This document shows, piece after piece, positions 51,639 to 60,751 of a stretch of DNA of 64,000 nucleotides; position 1 is the first letter of the stretch, and every line of letters begins with the position of its first letter. The notes under the pieces were generated by a model, which was given only the letters and a program-made list of their open reading frames with translations, did no database searches and was not told the DNA's origin. Where the stretch lies: the NCBI RefSeq assembly GCF_002886255.1, contig NZ_KZ614149.1, positions 868,001 to 932,000 on the forward strand, given 5' to 3'. The stretch is from Alteribacillus bidgolensis (GTDB lineage Bacteria; Bacillota; Bacilli; Bacillales; Marinococcaceae). Made by a program: the position numbers and the translations under genes.

Positions 51639-52766
51639 TTAAGATAAAAACCCATTATTTGTAAGGTGCTCTTTTGCTACAGCACTTGGGTCTTTGTCTT
51701 CATAATCGACCTTGTAATTCATTTCTTCATCCGTAATGTTGCCTGATAACTGGTTCAAGATTTCCGCAAGCTCCGCGTACTCATCTAACGTTTCTTGTTT
51801 CAGCAAAGGCGCTCCTTGATATGGAGGAAACAGATCTTTGTCATCTTCTAAGCTGAATAAGTCATATTTTACCATATCAGCGTTTGTGGAATACGCATCA
51901 ATAAAATAAACTTCTCCTGCTTCAACGGCCCGAGTGCGAAGACCCTGGTCCATTGTTTCTACGTTATCAAAAGAAAATACATAGACTTCCTGTATGCCAA
52001 TATAACCATCTTCTCGATCGGCAAACTCAAAAGTAATTCCAGCTGTTAGTTCTTTCGTATAGTCTTCCATGTCTGATATCTTTTCTATTCCGAGTTCTTT
52101 TGCTTGTTCATATACTTCTTTCTCATTGCTTCCTGGTTTAGGCTGTCTATCTAATAAAGCAGTCAGTGCCGTTCCTGTAAATTCAAGATACATATCTACT
52201 TCATCCACGGTTAATGCGTTGAATGCCATGTCTGTACTTCAAAACTCAGATTCAACAGTTACGGAAATATCTGTTTCTTCTTCGATTAAATGTTTATACA
52301 TGTTCGCAATTATTTCTGGTTCCGCCCCCACTTTTCCTCCTATCACAAGTTCTGATTTTTGATGAAAGGAAAAAAGAGGGGTTATGACGACAAGTACAGA
52401 GACGGTAAGAACGACGATAACAGGAGTTAGTGCTTTTCCTCGCGATGTTCGTTCGGTTATTCGCAATATGAAATCGAAAAACAGAGCCAACAGAGCTGCC
52501 GGTATCGCACCGAGCAAAATATAGGCATTATCGGCACGGTCAATCCCTGTCATAATAAAATCACCGAGTCCTCCTGCACTGATTAATGCAGCCAGCGTTG
52601 CGGAACCGACAATTAAAACCATCGATGTGCGAATCCCTGCCATAATGACAGGAATAGCCATGGGCAGTTCAATTTTCCGAAGCCGCCGAAACGAACTCAT
52701 TCCCATATCAGTTGCTGCTTCTTTTAACGCTGGATCGACTCCTTTAATGCCGGTATCACGTGTTTC
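51639..52766 (-). pseudogene. OpuCB/OpuCC-type permease-binding fusion, broken
   Basis: The remaining frame begins TGIKGVDPALKEAATDMGMS, the cytoplasmic coupling loop of an osmoprotectant ABC permease, continues through helices (GIRTSMVLIVGSATLAALIS, GAIPAALLALFFDFILRI) into a fused substrate-binding domain (LVIGGKVGAEPEIIANMYK). An in-frame TGA at 52237-52239 follows TVESEF; the same frame resumes with DMAFNALTVDEVDMYLEFTG, the ligand-binding loop, and runs to 51639. The first 130 or so permease residues are gone. Family: choline/glycine-betaine/ergothioneine-type importers. Non-functional. Confidence 0.8.
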
Positions 52767-52947
52767 TTAGAATTTGACCGTCTGTCGGCTCTATTAAACG
52801 GTTAATCATTTTCAGGGTGGTCGTTTTTCCACATCCGCTAGGCCCTATTAGTACAAACAATTCTCCTTGATTTATCGTTAGGTTGAAATCGTGGACTGCT
52901 TTTGTTCCGTCTGCAAAATGTTTAGAAATATTTTTAAATGTGATCAT
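52756..52947 (-). pseudogene. Osmoprotectant ABC ATPase, truncated
   Basis: MITFKNISKHFADGTKAVHD, a complete Walker A (LIGPSGCGKTTTLKMINR) and LIEPTDGQIL, after which the frame meets a stop. The Q-loop, signature and Walker B are all missing, about 300 residues. The break falls exactly where the permease fragment begins in another frame, so one deletion joined the two genes. AGAGGTC before the ATG at 52947. Confidence 0.8.
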
Positions 52948-53021
52948 AGCTTGCGACCTCTTTTCATCATAACAAATCATACACCTGTATATCACATTTC
53001 TTTACGATTCAAACCTTTCTT

Positions 53022-53116
53022 TATACTTTAGGAAAGTTTAACTTTGTTAAAGTATCAAAGTATAAGCAAAACTACGACTTCCGCCATAAGACTGCGGCAA
53101 GTCGAGTTTTTCTAAT
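53022..53116 (+). repeat. Structured dispersed repeat, copy 3
   Basis: Outer arms TATACTTT/AAAGTATA; hairpin AAAACT-GACTT-CCGC pairing with GCGG-C-AAGTC-AGTTTT; ends GTTTTTCTAAT. Between the broken transporter and the ketone-body operon. Closest to copy 2 in the hairpin and to copy 1 in the left half. Confidence 0.8.
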
Positions 53117-53197
53117 TTTAAAAAACTTGAAAACGCTCGTTCTGTAACGTCAAGTACATTTTCTTGTTGTGCCTATTCTAACAGCAGGGAACAGCAA

Positions 53198-53229
53198 AAA
53201 CCTGTCAGAGTTTCTGACAGGTTTCCTTC
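53198..53229 (-). terminator. Terminator of the ketone-body operon
   Basis: AAACCTGTCAGA pairs with TCTGACAGGTTT across a 3-base loop; on the minus strand it is followed by TTTTTG. Confidence 0.9.
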
Positions 53230-53970
53230 TTATATGACAACGCCGCCGTCGACGCTTAAAACGGTTCCTGTTATAAAGCGAGCTTCGTCTGAAGCGAGAA
53301 ATGCATATGCATTAGCGATATCTTCCGGACGGCCAAGGTCATTTAATACGGACTTTTCTTTCATTGTATTTAATACTTTTTCAGGCATTTTTTCCGTCAT
53401 TGGTGTTAGGATAAAACCTGGAGCAACAGAATTGACGCGGATATTATAGCGGCCAAGCTCTTTAGCCCACGTTTTTGTCATACCGTTCATCCCGAATTTG
53501 GTGGCAGCGTAATTGGTCTGCCCAAAATTTCCGTAAAGGCCTACTACAGAAGATGCATTTAAAATAACTCCGCTGTTTTGCTCTTTCATTTGCGCCGCTA
53601 CTGCTTGGGTCATCAGAAAAACGCCTTTTAAATTAACATTTATTACGTTATCCCACTGGTCTTCTTCCATTTTTAAAAGCTGGGCATCTGCTGTAATCCC
53701 TGCATTGTTTACAAGAACATCCACAGTACCGAAGTGTTTAACAGCGAATTCGATGCCTTTTTGGGCAGAATCTTTTTTCGTAACGTCCGCTTCTACTCCG
53801 AGGACTTTCCCTTCATAAGCTGAAAAAGAGTCTGCCGTTTGATCAACCTCTTCTTGTTTCAAATCAACTAATACAACATTTGCTCCTTCAGTTAAAAACT
53901 TTTCTGCGGTAGCTGCTCCAATGCCGCGTGCTCCACCTGTAATGACGACTGTTTTATTTTCTAGTTTCAT
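53230..53970 (-). CDS. SDR dehydrogenase, probable 3-hydroxybutyrate dehydrogenase (FabG-like)
   Basis: A 246-residue short-chain dehydrogenase with VITGGARGIGAATAEKF (nucleotide loop), LVNNAGITADAQLLKM, catalytic Ser in LNASSVVG and YAATKFG (Tyr-xxx-Lys). By sequence alone it looks like FabG or PhaB (3-oxoacyl reductase). Placed last in a unit with a GntP permease and a 3-oxoacid CoA-transferase under sigma-54, it most likely oxidises 3-hydroxybutyrate to acetoacetate, as YxjF does in the B. subtilis yxjCDEF arrangement. GGAGGAAG ribosome site. Confidence 0.82.
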   Translation of the reverse strand: MKLENKTVVITGGARGIGAATAEKFLTEGANVVLVDLKQEEVDQTADSFSAYEGKVLGVEADVTKKDSAQKGIEFAVKHFGTVDVLVNNAGITADAQLLKMEEDQWDNVINVNLKGVFLMTQAVAAQMKEQNSGVILNASSVVGLYGNFGQTNYAATKFGMNGMTKTWAKELGRYNIRVNSVAPGFILTPMTEKMPEKVLNTMKEKSVLNDLGRPEDIANAYAFLASDEARFITGTVLSVDGGVVI

Positions 53971-53997
53971 CTTATCTTCCTCCTACTATTTTTCAAT

Positions 53998-55281
53998 TTA
54001 TACCAATCCGACAGATGCTAGAAGAATAGCAACAATAACGGATAGAACAGGAATACCTACAGCCACGACGAAAATATCTTTATAGCAATCTTTATGTGTC
54101 ATGCCGGTAATTGTTAAAAGCGTAAGTACAGCACCGTTATGAGGAAGCGCATCCAAACCGCCGGAAGAAAGAGATGCTACTCGGTGAAACGCTTCTGGGG
54201 CGATCCCTGTATTCATAGCAATTTCATAATATCTTGCCCCAAGTGCTTCAAGCGCAATTCCCATGCCGCCGGATGCAGATCCAGTAGCACCAGCTAAAAT
54301 ATTTACTGCAAACGCTTCGGAAATGAGCGGGCTTCCCTTTACTCCCATTAAAATTTCAGTGAGTCTTTCAAATCCAGGCACTGCTTGCACTACGGTACCA
54401 AATCCAACGGCCGCACTGGTGTTAATAATGGCTGTGACAGAACCAGCAGCTCCAAGGTTAATCGCCTTAACGAAATGTTTAAATTTTGTTAAATTCAATA
54501 GCATTATTAACACAATGCCAGAAAGAAGGGCGACTACAATGTCCCAGCCGAGCAAATTCAGCGTAATAAGCACAGTTAAAAGCGGTAAAAGAGATAATAG
54601 AAAAGGCGGGTCTTCACCTTTTACATCGACAATTTTTTTATCTTTTGGTTCAGTAAATACTTCGCCAGCTTTTGTCATACTCCTTTCACGCCAGCGCAAA
54701 TAAACATACCCTCCAACCGACATGACACCGCCTGCTGCAATCCCCATTATTGGTGCTGCTGTGGCAGACGTATTAAAGTATTCTATCGGAATAAGGTTTT
54801 GAATCTGCGGTGTGCCGGGTACTGCTGTCATGGTGAATGTAAAGGCCCCAAGTGCTACAGTAGGCGGAATTAATCTTCTGCTGATGTTTGCTTCCCGAAA
54901 TAAAGTTAACGCTAGTGGATAGACAGCAAACACAACCACAAACAAACTTACACCGCCATATGTTAAGACAGCGGCTGAAACGAGTACGCCTAAAATAGCT
55001 CGTTTCGTGCCGATCAGTTTTGTTAATGCAACAGCAACCGCCCTTGCCATTCCGGTGTCTTCCATCAACTTTCCAAACACCGCACCAAGCATAAACACAG
55101 GAAACCAATCTTTTGCAAAATTAACGAAACCGCCCATATACGTATCTTTATAAGCATCTAATAAATCCAGCCCGCCGGTGAGAGCGACCACTCCGGCTGC
55201 AATCGGAGCTACCCATATGATCGACCAGCCAAGGTAGGCGAGCACCATTAATACGATAAGTCCTAGTAATATACCAAACAA
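53998..55281 (-). CDS. GntP-family permease (hydroxybutyrate/short-chain acid uptake)
   Basis: A 427-residue membrane protein with about 12 segments, of the GntP/gluconate permease family (MFGILLGLIVLMVLAYLGWS, WFPVFMLGAVFGKLMEDTGM, AAVLTYGGVSLFVVVFAVYP, ALPHNGAVLTLLTITGMTHK). It resembles B. subtilis YxjC more than gluconate carriers, and its operon partners point to 3-hydroxybutyrate or acetoacetate as substrate. GGGGGAATTTTC before the ATG; 14 bp separate it from the CoA-transferase gene upstream. Confidence 0.85.
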   Translation of the reverse strand: MFGILLGLIVLMVLAYLGWSIIWVAPIAAGVVALTGGLDLLDAYKDTYMGGFVNFAKDWFPVFMLGAVFGKLMEDTGMARAVAVALTKLIGTKRAILGVLVSAAVLTYGGVSLFVVVFAVYPLALTLFREANISRRLIPPTVALGAFTFTMTAVPGTPQIQNLIPIEYFNTSATAAPIMGIAAGGVMSVGGYVYLRWRERSMTKAGEVFTEPKDKKIVDVKGEDPPFLLSLLPLLTVLITLNLLGWDIVVALLSGIVLIMLLNLTKFKHFVKAINLGAAGSVTAIINTSAAVGFGTVVQAVPGFERLTEILMGVKGSPLISEAFAVNILAGATGSASGGMGIALEALGARYYEIAMNTGIAPEAFHRVASLSSGGLDALPHNGAVLTLLTITGMTHKDCYKDIFVVAVGIPVLSVIVAILLASVGLV

Positions 55282-55295
55282 TGAAAATTCCCCCT

Positions 55296-56876
55296 TTATA
55301 ATAAATTTGGAAAAGCAGTTTTCTCGGTTTGTATCGATAAATTCATTTTTTCTTCTTTAAAGATCCGCTTATCCATTTCTCTTAATTGTGGCGAAATGGA
55401 AGGCTTAAAGCACATTTGATCGAAAATATCTTTTTCTACATCTATACCAGGAGCGTATTCTGTTAATTCAATCCCGCCGGGGACCAGTTTAAAAACAGCA
55501 CGTTCTGTTACGTAATAAACGTCCTGTCCTGTTTCAAGGGCATACTCTCCGCTGAACGTGATATGTTCCACGTCGTGAAGGAACTTGTTGATTTTTCCTT
55601 CCTGCACAATATGAAGCTCCCCGTGTTTAATTTCAACGTTTAATCCGCCAGCGGTAAACGTGCCGCAGTATACGACTTTTTTGGCGTTTTGTGAAATATT
55701 AATAAAACCGCCTGCTCCAGCAATTTTTGGACCAAATTTACTAACATTGACGTTTCCTTTACGGTCTAACTGAGCTAATCCTAAAAAGGCAACGTCCAGG
55801 CCGCCGCCATCATAGAAATCAAATTGATACGGCTGATCGATAATGATGTCAGGGTTGGTAGCGGCTCCAAAACTTAACCCTCCTGCCGGTACTCCTCCGA
55901 TCGGTCCGGATTCAACGGTTAAACGCATTTCTTTGCCAATGCCTTCTTCGTTTGCAACCATGGCTACACCCTCTGGCATCCCAATTCCTAAGTTTGTAAT
56001 GGCATTTGGCATAAGTTCCATCGCAGAACGGCGAGCGATGACTTTTCGTTCATCGAGCAGAAGGCGGCTTAGCGATGTAAAAGACGTTTTTATTTCTCCG
56101 CTGTAAGCAGGGTTGTACTGTTCTCCATAGGTTTGCATATGATTTTTAGGTTCTGCTTCTATAATGGCATCTACATAAATCCCCGGTATCTTGGCCATGC
56201 GGGGATCTAAGCTGGCATTTTCGACAACTTTTTCTACTTGGAGAATTACTTTGCCGCCCGAATTGCGTGCAGCCTGGGCAATCGATAAAATCTCCAGCGT
56301 ACCAGCTTCTTTTTCCATCGTTGCGTTGCCGTTTTCATCGGCATAGGTGCCGCGGATTAATGCTGCGTCTATAGGAAAAGCTTTGTAGAACAAGTAATCC
56401 TGATCATTAATCGAAATCAGCTCTACGACATCTTCTTTTGTACAATTATTTAGTTTCCCGCCGTCATTTCGAGGGTCCACGAATGTTTTTAAACCAACAT
56501 GAGTGAAGGTGCCGGGTTTTCCGGCAGCAATATCCCGAAAAAGGTGAGTGATGACACCTTGAGGTAAATTGTAGGCCTCGATCTTATTTTCAATCGCTAG
56601 TTTTTGCAGCTTAGGGGCAAGTCCCCAGTGACCACCAATGACTTTTTTTACAAGGTTTTCATGCCCGAGATGGTTTAGTCCTTTCGATTTACCATCTCCT
56701 TGGCCTGCAGCATACACTACGGTCAGGTGCTGCGGCCTCCCTTCATCGAGAAACCTTTCTTCTAATGCTTTCGTTAACTCTTCAGGATGACCATTTCCGA
56801 CGAATCCGCCAGTAGCAATAGTAGAACCGTCTTTAATTAACGCTGCGGCTGCTTTTGCACTCATTACTTTGCTCAT
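55296..56876 (-). CDS. Fused 3-oxoacid/acyl-CoA:acetate CoA-transferase
   Basis: A 526-residue enzyme in which both CoA-transferase subunits are joined. The N-terminal half has [20 protein letters not shown]; the C-terminal half [18 protein letters not shown] and the catalytic Glu in [15 protein letters not shown], then [19 protein letters not shown]. It should transfer CoA from acetyl- or succinyl-CoA to acetoacetate or a short acid. First gene of the unit (transferase, permease, dehydrogenase). GAAGGAGTAG ribosome site; a perfect sigma-54 promoter lies 58 bp upstream. Confidence 0.88.
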   Translation of the reverse strand: MSKVMSAKAAAALIKDGSTIATGGFVGNGHPEELTKALEERFLDEGRPQHLTVVYAAGQGDGKSKGLNHLGHENLVKKVIGGHWGLAPKLQKLAIENKIEAYNLPQGVITHLFRDIAAGKPGTFTHVGLKTFVDPRNDGGKLNNCTKEDVVELISINDQDYLFYKAFPIDAALIRGTYADENGNATMEKEAGTLEILSIAQAARNSGGKVILQVEKVVENASLDPRMAKIPGIYVDAIIEAEPKNHMQTYGEQYNPAYSGEIKTSFTSLSRLLLDERKVIARRSAMELMPNAITNLGIGMPEGVAMVANEEGIGKEMRLTVESGPIGGVPAGGLSFGAATNPDIIIDQPYQFDFYDGGGLDVAFLGLAQLDRKGNVNVSKFGPKIAGAGGFINISQNAKKVVYCGTFTAGGLNVEIKHGELHIVQEGKINKFLHDVEHITFSGEYALETGQDVYYVTERAVFKLVPGGIELTEYAPGIDVEKDIFDQMCFKPSISPQLREMDKRIFKEEKMNLSIQTEKTAFPNLL

Positions 56877-56933
56877 GACTTCTACTCCTTCTTTTGTTTG
56901 TATCCGCTTTCATTAACGGTTGGTTTAGTAAAA

Positions 56934-56950
56934 TGCAAGTGTTGTGCCAA
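56934..56950 (-). promoter_or_regulatory. Sigma-54 promoter of the CoA-transferase operon
   Basis: On the minus strand TTGGCAC-AACAC-TTGCA, an exact match to the -24/-12 consensus TTGGCAC-N5-TTGCA, 58 bp before the start codon. Confidence 0.93.
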
Positions 56951-57004
56951 AATTATAAGCCGTATTAGAAGGATTTAAATAAGATTTAAAAGGGAAAACA
57001 GATA

Positions 57005-57021
57005 CTCCTTTTGAAAAGGAG
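57005..57021. promoter_or_regulatory. Perfect inverted repeat upstream of the sigma-54 promoter
   Basis: CTCCTTTT-G-AAAAGGAG, 54 bp upstream of the -24 box. Position suits an activator-binding site, but no similar repeat was found near the thiolase promoter. Confidence 0.4.
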
Positions 57022-57133
57022 CTTTTCCATTTGTTATATTAAGTTTACATTTAATAAGCGGTTTCAATTAAATTGTAAGTTTATCTTTACAGTTATTAAA
57101 AGGCGAAGAAAGGTTGTTAAGCTAAACGAACAT

Positions 57134-57175
57134 AAAAGAACCACGCAACAGATACCAATCTGTTTGTGGTTCTTC
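57134..57175 (-). terminator. Terminator of the sigma-54 activator gene
   Basis: AAGAACCAC pairs with GTGGTTCTT, with an inner ACAGAT/ATCTGT pair; minus strand ends in TTTTATG. Confidence 0.85.
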
Positions 57176-57177
57176 TT

Positions 57178-59232
57178 TTATTCTAACGAATGCTTTTTAA
57201 TTTTTTCATAAAGAGCTGTACGGCTGATGCTTAACATGGCTGCTGCTTTACTTTTGTTTCCAGCGGCGTTTTGAATAGCTTGCGATACAGCATGTTTTTC
57301 CGCTTCATCAAGAACCGATTGCAATGGTTTTGTATTTTCTGGCGAGTTGTCTCTTAATTTTTCAGAAAAATGCTCTGGTTCTAAAAAAGAATAAGGATCC
57401 GCAAGGTTAATGGCTCGTTCGAGAACATTTTCGAGTTCTCGAATATTGCCGGGCCAATCATATTGAAGCAATAAATATTTTGCTTTATCTGCAATGCCTT
57501 GAATGTGTTTTCCCATTTGTTCAGAAATTCTATTTAACAAGAGATTGGTTAATTTTTTAATATCTTCTTCTCGCTCACGCAGCGGCGGGATAGAGATAGC
57601 CACAACATTCAGCCGGTAGTATAAGTCGAGGCGGAATTCTCCTTTATCAACCATCTCTTCTAAGTTTTGGTTCGTGGCAGCAATAATGCGGACATCGACT
57701 GAAGTTGTGTTGTTTGCTCCCACCTTTTCTACTTCTTTTTCCTGCAGCACCCGCAGGAATTTCACCTGCATATGAAGAGGCAGCTCCCCGATTTCGTCCA
57801 AAAAGATTGTACCTCCGTCTGCCGCTTCAAATTTTCCTTTTTTACCACCTTTTTTTGCTCCGGTAAAAGATCCTTCTACGTACCCGAATAATTCTGCTTC
57901 TAACAATTCAGGTGGTATTGCAGCACAATTTACTTTTACAAAGCTGCCCGGAGCTCTTGCACTGGCGTTATGAATCGCGTGAGCAAACAGCTCTTTCCCC
58001 GTCCCGCTTTCACCAAGCAGGAGAACATTCGAATCAGTTTCCGCTGCTTTTTCTGCAAGCTGTTTTGTCTGCTTCATTTTGCTGCTTTCACCAACGATAT
58101 CAGAAAATTGATATTTAGCCTGATATTGTTCTTGCCATTCCCCTTTATATTGTTTTAGCTCTTTTTCCATGCGCTGGATTCGTTTATACAAAGCATTGAA
58201 ACCGCCAACATTTTTAAACAGCACTTTTCCGACAGCGCCTGTAATGTGTCCGTTTTTAATAATAGGAATCCTCGATGCGATCATGTAATCCCCTTTTATG
58301 CGCTGTAAATCAGCTATTTCTGCTTTTCCGGTTTGAACAACGATGTGCATTCTCGTATTTTCAATCACTTCTGTGACATGGTGTCCTATTACGTCTTGCA
58401 GGTTTATTCCGAGAAAGTCAGCATATTCCTGGCTTAACATCGTTATGTAACCATCTTTATCTACCATAATGATTCCGTCATAGAGGTATTCATAAATTGT
58501 TTCTAAGGTTTCTGCTCTTTGTCCTGATATTTGCCAAGCAGCAGAAGTCTGGTCTTTTATAAAAGTGAAAAGAAAAGCCGGCTTCTCGTCATAAGTGATC
58601 TCGTATTTGGCAGCATGAAAAGCAGCATCCGGAAAAGCTAACGTTATACTTTGTTCTTTTTTCGGTTCTAACCGTTTTAATAAATGCCATTCATTTTCCG
58701 TAAAAAGAGCCTCCGCAGGCTTCTTTGTTTTGCCAAACGTTCTCCAGTCTTCTACGATTTTATTCCAAAAGAGAGGGTGATTGTTTCTATCAGTAATTAC
58801 TATTGCTTCCTGCAGCTGATTTAAAATGGCATGAAAGTGATCATTTTGTTCGGCAAAACGTTCTTCCATAAAATCAATCCATTTTTCAAATGAAAAAAAA
58901 CCGATAAATTTTCCTTTTTCATCGGTAGCGGGAAGCGGTGTCCGGCTCAGACCTTCAGAACTTAGAGAAGAATGTAACGGCAGCTCGACGGCGGGTGCTG
59001 TGCAAATGTTCCCTACTGGCGTTTCAGGCGAAATACCTTCTACAATGGTTTCATATAAATCTTCTTTATGTATACGGCCGGCATATTTTTCTTGTTTTGT
59101 CATAATGACAGCTTCATCTGTATCATGTTCTTTTAATTGCTGGGCTGCTTCTTGAATCGACGTAGAGAATTTCATTTTTAAACCAGGCTTTATTGTTATT
59201 TCCTCTCGTTTTGGCAATTTCATCGCACTCAA
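57178..59232 (-). CDS. Sigma-54-dependent transcriptional activator (CBS/PAS-AAA+-Fis)
   Basis: A 684-residue enhancer-binding protein. Residues 1-110 form a CBS-like pair ([35 protein letters not shown]). Two PAS regions follow (about 130-230, and 240-340 with [20 protein letters not shown]). The AAA+ domain starts near 368: [50 protein letters not shown]; the C-terminus is a Fis helix ([20 protein letters not shown]). The loop reads GSFTGA instead of the usual GAFTGA. It lies between the two sigma-54 promoters it probably serves, much as AcoR, BkdR and RocR sit beside their targets. Confidence 0.9.
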   Translation of the reverse strand: MSAMKLPKREEITIKPGLKMKFSTSIQEAAQQLKEHDTDEAVIMTKQEKYAGRIHKEDLYETIVEGISPETPVGNICTAPAVELPLHSSLSSEGLSRTPLPATDEKGKFIGFFSFEKWIDFMEERFAEQNDHFHAILNQLQEAIVITDRNNHPLFWNKIVEDWRTFGKTKKPAEALFTENEWHLLKRLEPKKEQSITLAFPDAAFHAAKYEITYDEKPAFLFTFIKDQTSAAWQISGQRAETLETIYEYLYDGIIMVDKDGYITMLSQEYADFLGINLQDVIGHHVTEVIENTRMHIVVQTGKAEIADLQRIKGDYMIASRIPIIKNGHITGAVGKVLFKNVGGFNALYKRIQRMEKELKQYKGEWQEQYQAKYQFSDIVGESSKMKQTKQLAEKAAETDSNVLLLGESGTGKELFAHAIHNASARAPGSFVKVNCAAIPPELLEAELFGYVEGSFTGAKKGGKKGKFEAADGGTIFLDEIGELPLHMQVKFLRVLQEKEVEKVGANNTTSVDVRIIAATNQNLEEMVDKGEFRLDLYYRLNVVAISIPPLREREEDIKKLTNLLLNRISEQMGKHIQGIADKAKYLLLQYDWPGNIRELENVLERAINLADPYSFLEPEHFSEKLRDNSPENTKPLQSVLDEAEKHAVSQAIQNAAGNKSKAAAMLSISRTALYEKIKKHSLE

Positions 59233-59281
59233 CTCCGTTTAGTAGTATGCTTTATACCAATAGTAGTATACCACTGATGAA

Positions 59282-59313
59282 AAAAGGAAGACTGCATGGA
59301 CATGACAGTCTCC
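59282..59313 (-). terminator. Terminator of the thiolase gene
   Basis: AGACTG-CATG pairs with CATG-CAGTCT; minus strand continues TCCTTTTTT. Confidence 0.8.
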
Positions 59314-59321
59314 CTTAACGC

Positions 59322-60509
59322 TTATTTTCTGTGACGATTGACGATCAAAGCCGTTCCCTGGCCGCCGCCAATACATAATGTAGCCAGTCCGCGGGCCGCA
59401 TCTCTTCTTTTCATCTCGTGCAACAGTGTAACGAGAACTCTTGCTCCTGAAGCACCGATAGGATGACCGAGAGCAATGGCTCCTCCATTAACGTTGACAC
59501 GGTCTGGATCGATCTCTAAATCTTTTAAAACCGCTAAAGATTGTGCGGCAAAGGCTTCGTTTGCTTCAATTAGGTCCATATCACCAATGGTAAGGCCTGC
59601 TCGCTTTAATGCTTGTTTGGAAGCAGGTACCGGTCCGTAGCCCATTATTTTAGGGTCAATAGCAGCATTTCCATAGGAAGCAATAGAAGCAAGCGGGGTT
59701 AAGCCGAGTTCTTCTGCTTTTTCTTTTGCCATGACGACAAGCATCGCACTGCCGTCATTAATTCCAGAAGCATTGCCAGCTGTTACCGTGCCGTCATTTT
59801 TAAATGCTGGTTTTAATTTTTGAAGCTTTTCTATCGTCATCCCAGGCTTTGGAAATTCATCGGTATCCACCACAATCGGATCGCCTTTTCGCTGTGAAAT
59901 CTCTACTGGGACAATTTCTTCCCTAAAAAGACCAGATTGTATCGCCTTTTCTGCTCGCTCTTGGCTCTTTAGTGCAAATGCGTCCTGCTCTTCGCGGCTG
60001 AAATTCCACTGATCAGCGATATTTTCAGCTGTAATACCCATATGAATATTGTGAAAAGAATCCATTAAACCGTCTGTCAGCATCGTATCTATCATTTTGC
60101 CATCCCCCATCCGTTCTCCCCAGCGTGCGCCAGGTAAAACATATGGGGCATTACTCATCGACTCCGTTCCTCCTGCTACAATCACATCTGCGTCTCCTAA
60201 TGCGATAAACTGAGCGGCCATGCTGACTGTACGAAGACCTGAACCGCACAGTTTATTAATCGTCATGGCTGGCGTACTGTCGGGAAGTCCGCTATGAATG
60301 GCAATTTGTCTTGCTGCATTCTGGCCAAGGCCTGCCGATAATATATTGCCAACAAGCAATTCGTCAATTTCTTCTGCGTTGATGCCAGCTCGTTCAATTG
60401 CAGCCTTAGCTGCTATGACACCAAGATCCACGGCTGATTTTGAAGACAGTGCACCGCCGAAGCTTCCGATCGGCGTTCTCGCTGCACTTACAATAACTAC
60501 TTCTCTCAT
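59322..60509 (-). CDS. Acetyl-CoA C-acetyltransferase (thiolase)
   Basis: A 395-residue thiolase splitting acetoacetyl-CoA into two acetyl-CoA. Catalytic residues: Cys89 in [13 protein letters not shown], His in [15 protein letters not shown] and Cys in [13 protein letters not shown]. Length and ends match AtoB/MmgA-type biosynthetic thiolases. AGGAGGTTTTTTC precedes the ATG. A second perfect sigma-54 promoter lies 52 bp upstream, so it is co-induced with the CoA-transferase operon across the regulator gene. Together the products convert 3-hydroxybutyrate to acetyl-CoA. Confidence 0.92.
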   Translation of the reverse strand: MREVVIVSAARTPIGSFGGALSSKSAVDLGVIAAKAAIERAGINAEEIDELLVGNILSAGLGQNAARQIAIHSGLPDSTPAMTINKLCGSGLRTVSMAAQFIALGDADVIVAGGTESMSNAPYVLPGARWGERMGDGKMIDTMLTDGLMDSFHNIHMGITAENIADQWNFSREEQDAFALKSQERAEKAIQSGLFREEIVPVEISQRKGDPIVVDTDEFPKPGMTIEKLQKLKPAFKNDGTVTAGNASGINDGSAMLVVMAKEKAEELGLTPLASIASYGNAAIDPKIMGYGPVPASKQALKRAGLTIGDMDLIEANEAFAAQSLAVLKDLEIDPDRVNVNGGAIALGHPIGASGARVLVTLLHEMKRRDAARGLATLCIGGGQGTALIVNRHRK

Positions 60510-60560
60510 GAAAAAACCTCCTGAGCTTGCAAATGTGTGATAGAGATCTCTTTTTATAAA

Positions 60561-60577
60561 TGCAAAAACGGTGCCAA
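60561..60577 (-). promoter_or_regulatory. Sigma-54 promoter of the thiolase gene
   Basis: On the minus strand TTGGCAC-CGTTT-TTGCA, a perfect -24/-12 match, 52 bp before the ATG. Confidence 0.93.
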
Positions 60578-60590
60578 ATTTTTATGAAAT

Positions 60591-60645
60591 TTAGGATAAA
60601 GTATATTGCCATGAGGACTTAGCGGAAAGTCAAGTTTTTCTAATA
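60591..60645 (+). repeat. Structured dispersed repeat, partial copy 4
   Basis: Only the right part is recognisable: GACTT-AGCGGA-AAGTC hairpin followed by AAGTTTTTCTAATAAG. The left arms are degenerate (AAAGTATA near 60598). It lies upstream of the thiolase promoter. Confidence 0.55.
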
Positions 60646-60672
60646 AGATAAAAAAGTATCCAGGGCAAGCCA

Positions 60673-60710
60673 GTTCGGCGTTCTCACAGGACTGAGGAAC
60701 TTAGCCGAAC
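60673..60710. repeat. Inverted repeat upstream of thiolase promoter
   Basis: GTTCGGC pairs with GCCGAAC, with an inner GTTC/GAAC pair around CACAGGACTGAG. No T-run. Either a hairpin in the trailer of the carboxypeptidase gene or a regulator site. Confidence 0.4.
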
Positions 60711-60721
60711 GTCATTTAAAA

Positions 60722-60743
60722 CAAGGGCGCTTGCGCTTTTCTT
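60722..60743 (-). terminator. Terminator of the carboxypeptidase gene
   Basis: On the minus strand AAAAGCGC-AA-GCGCCCTTGTTTT, a short GC hairpin with a T-rich tail, 9 bp after the stop. Confidence 0.7.
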
Positions 60744-60751
60744 AGGGAAGT

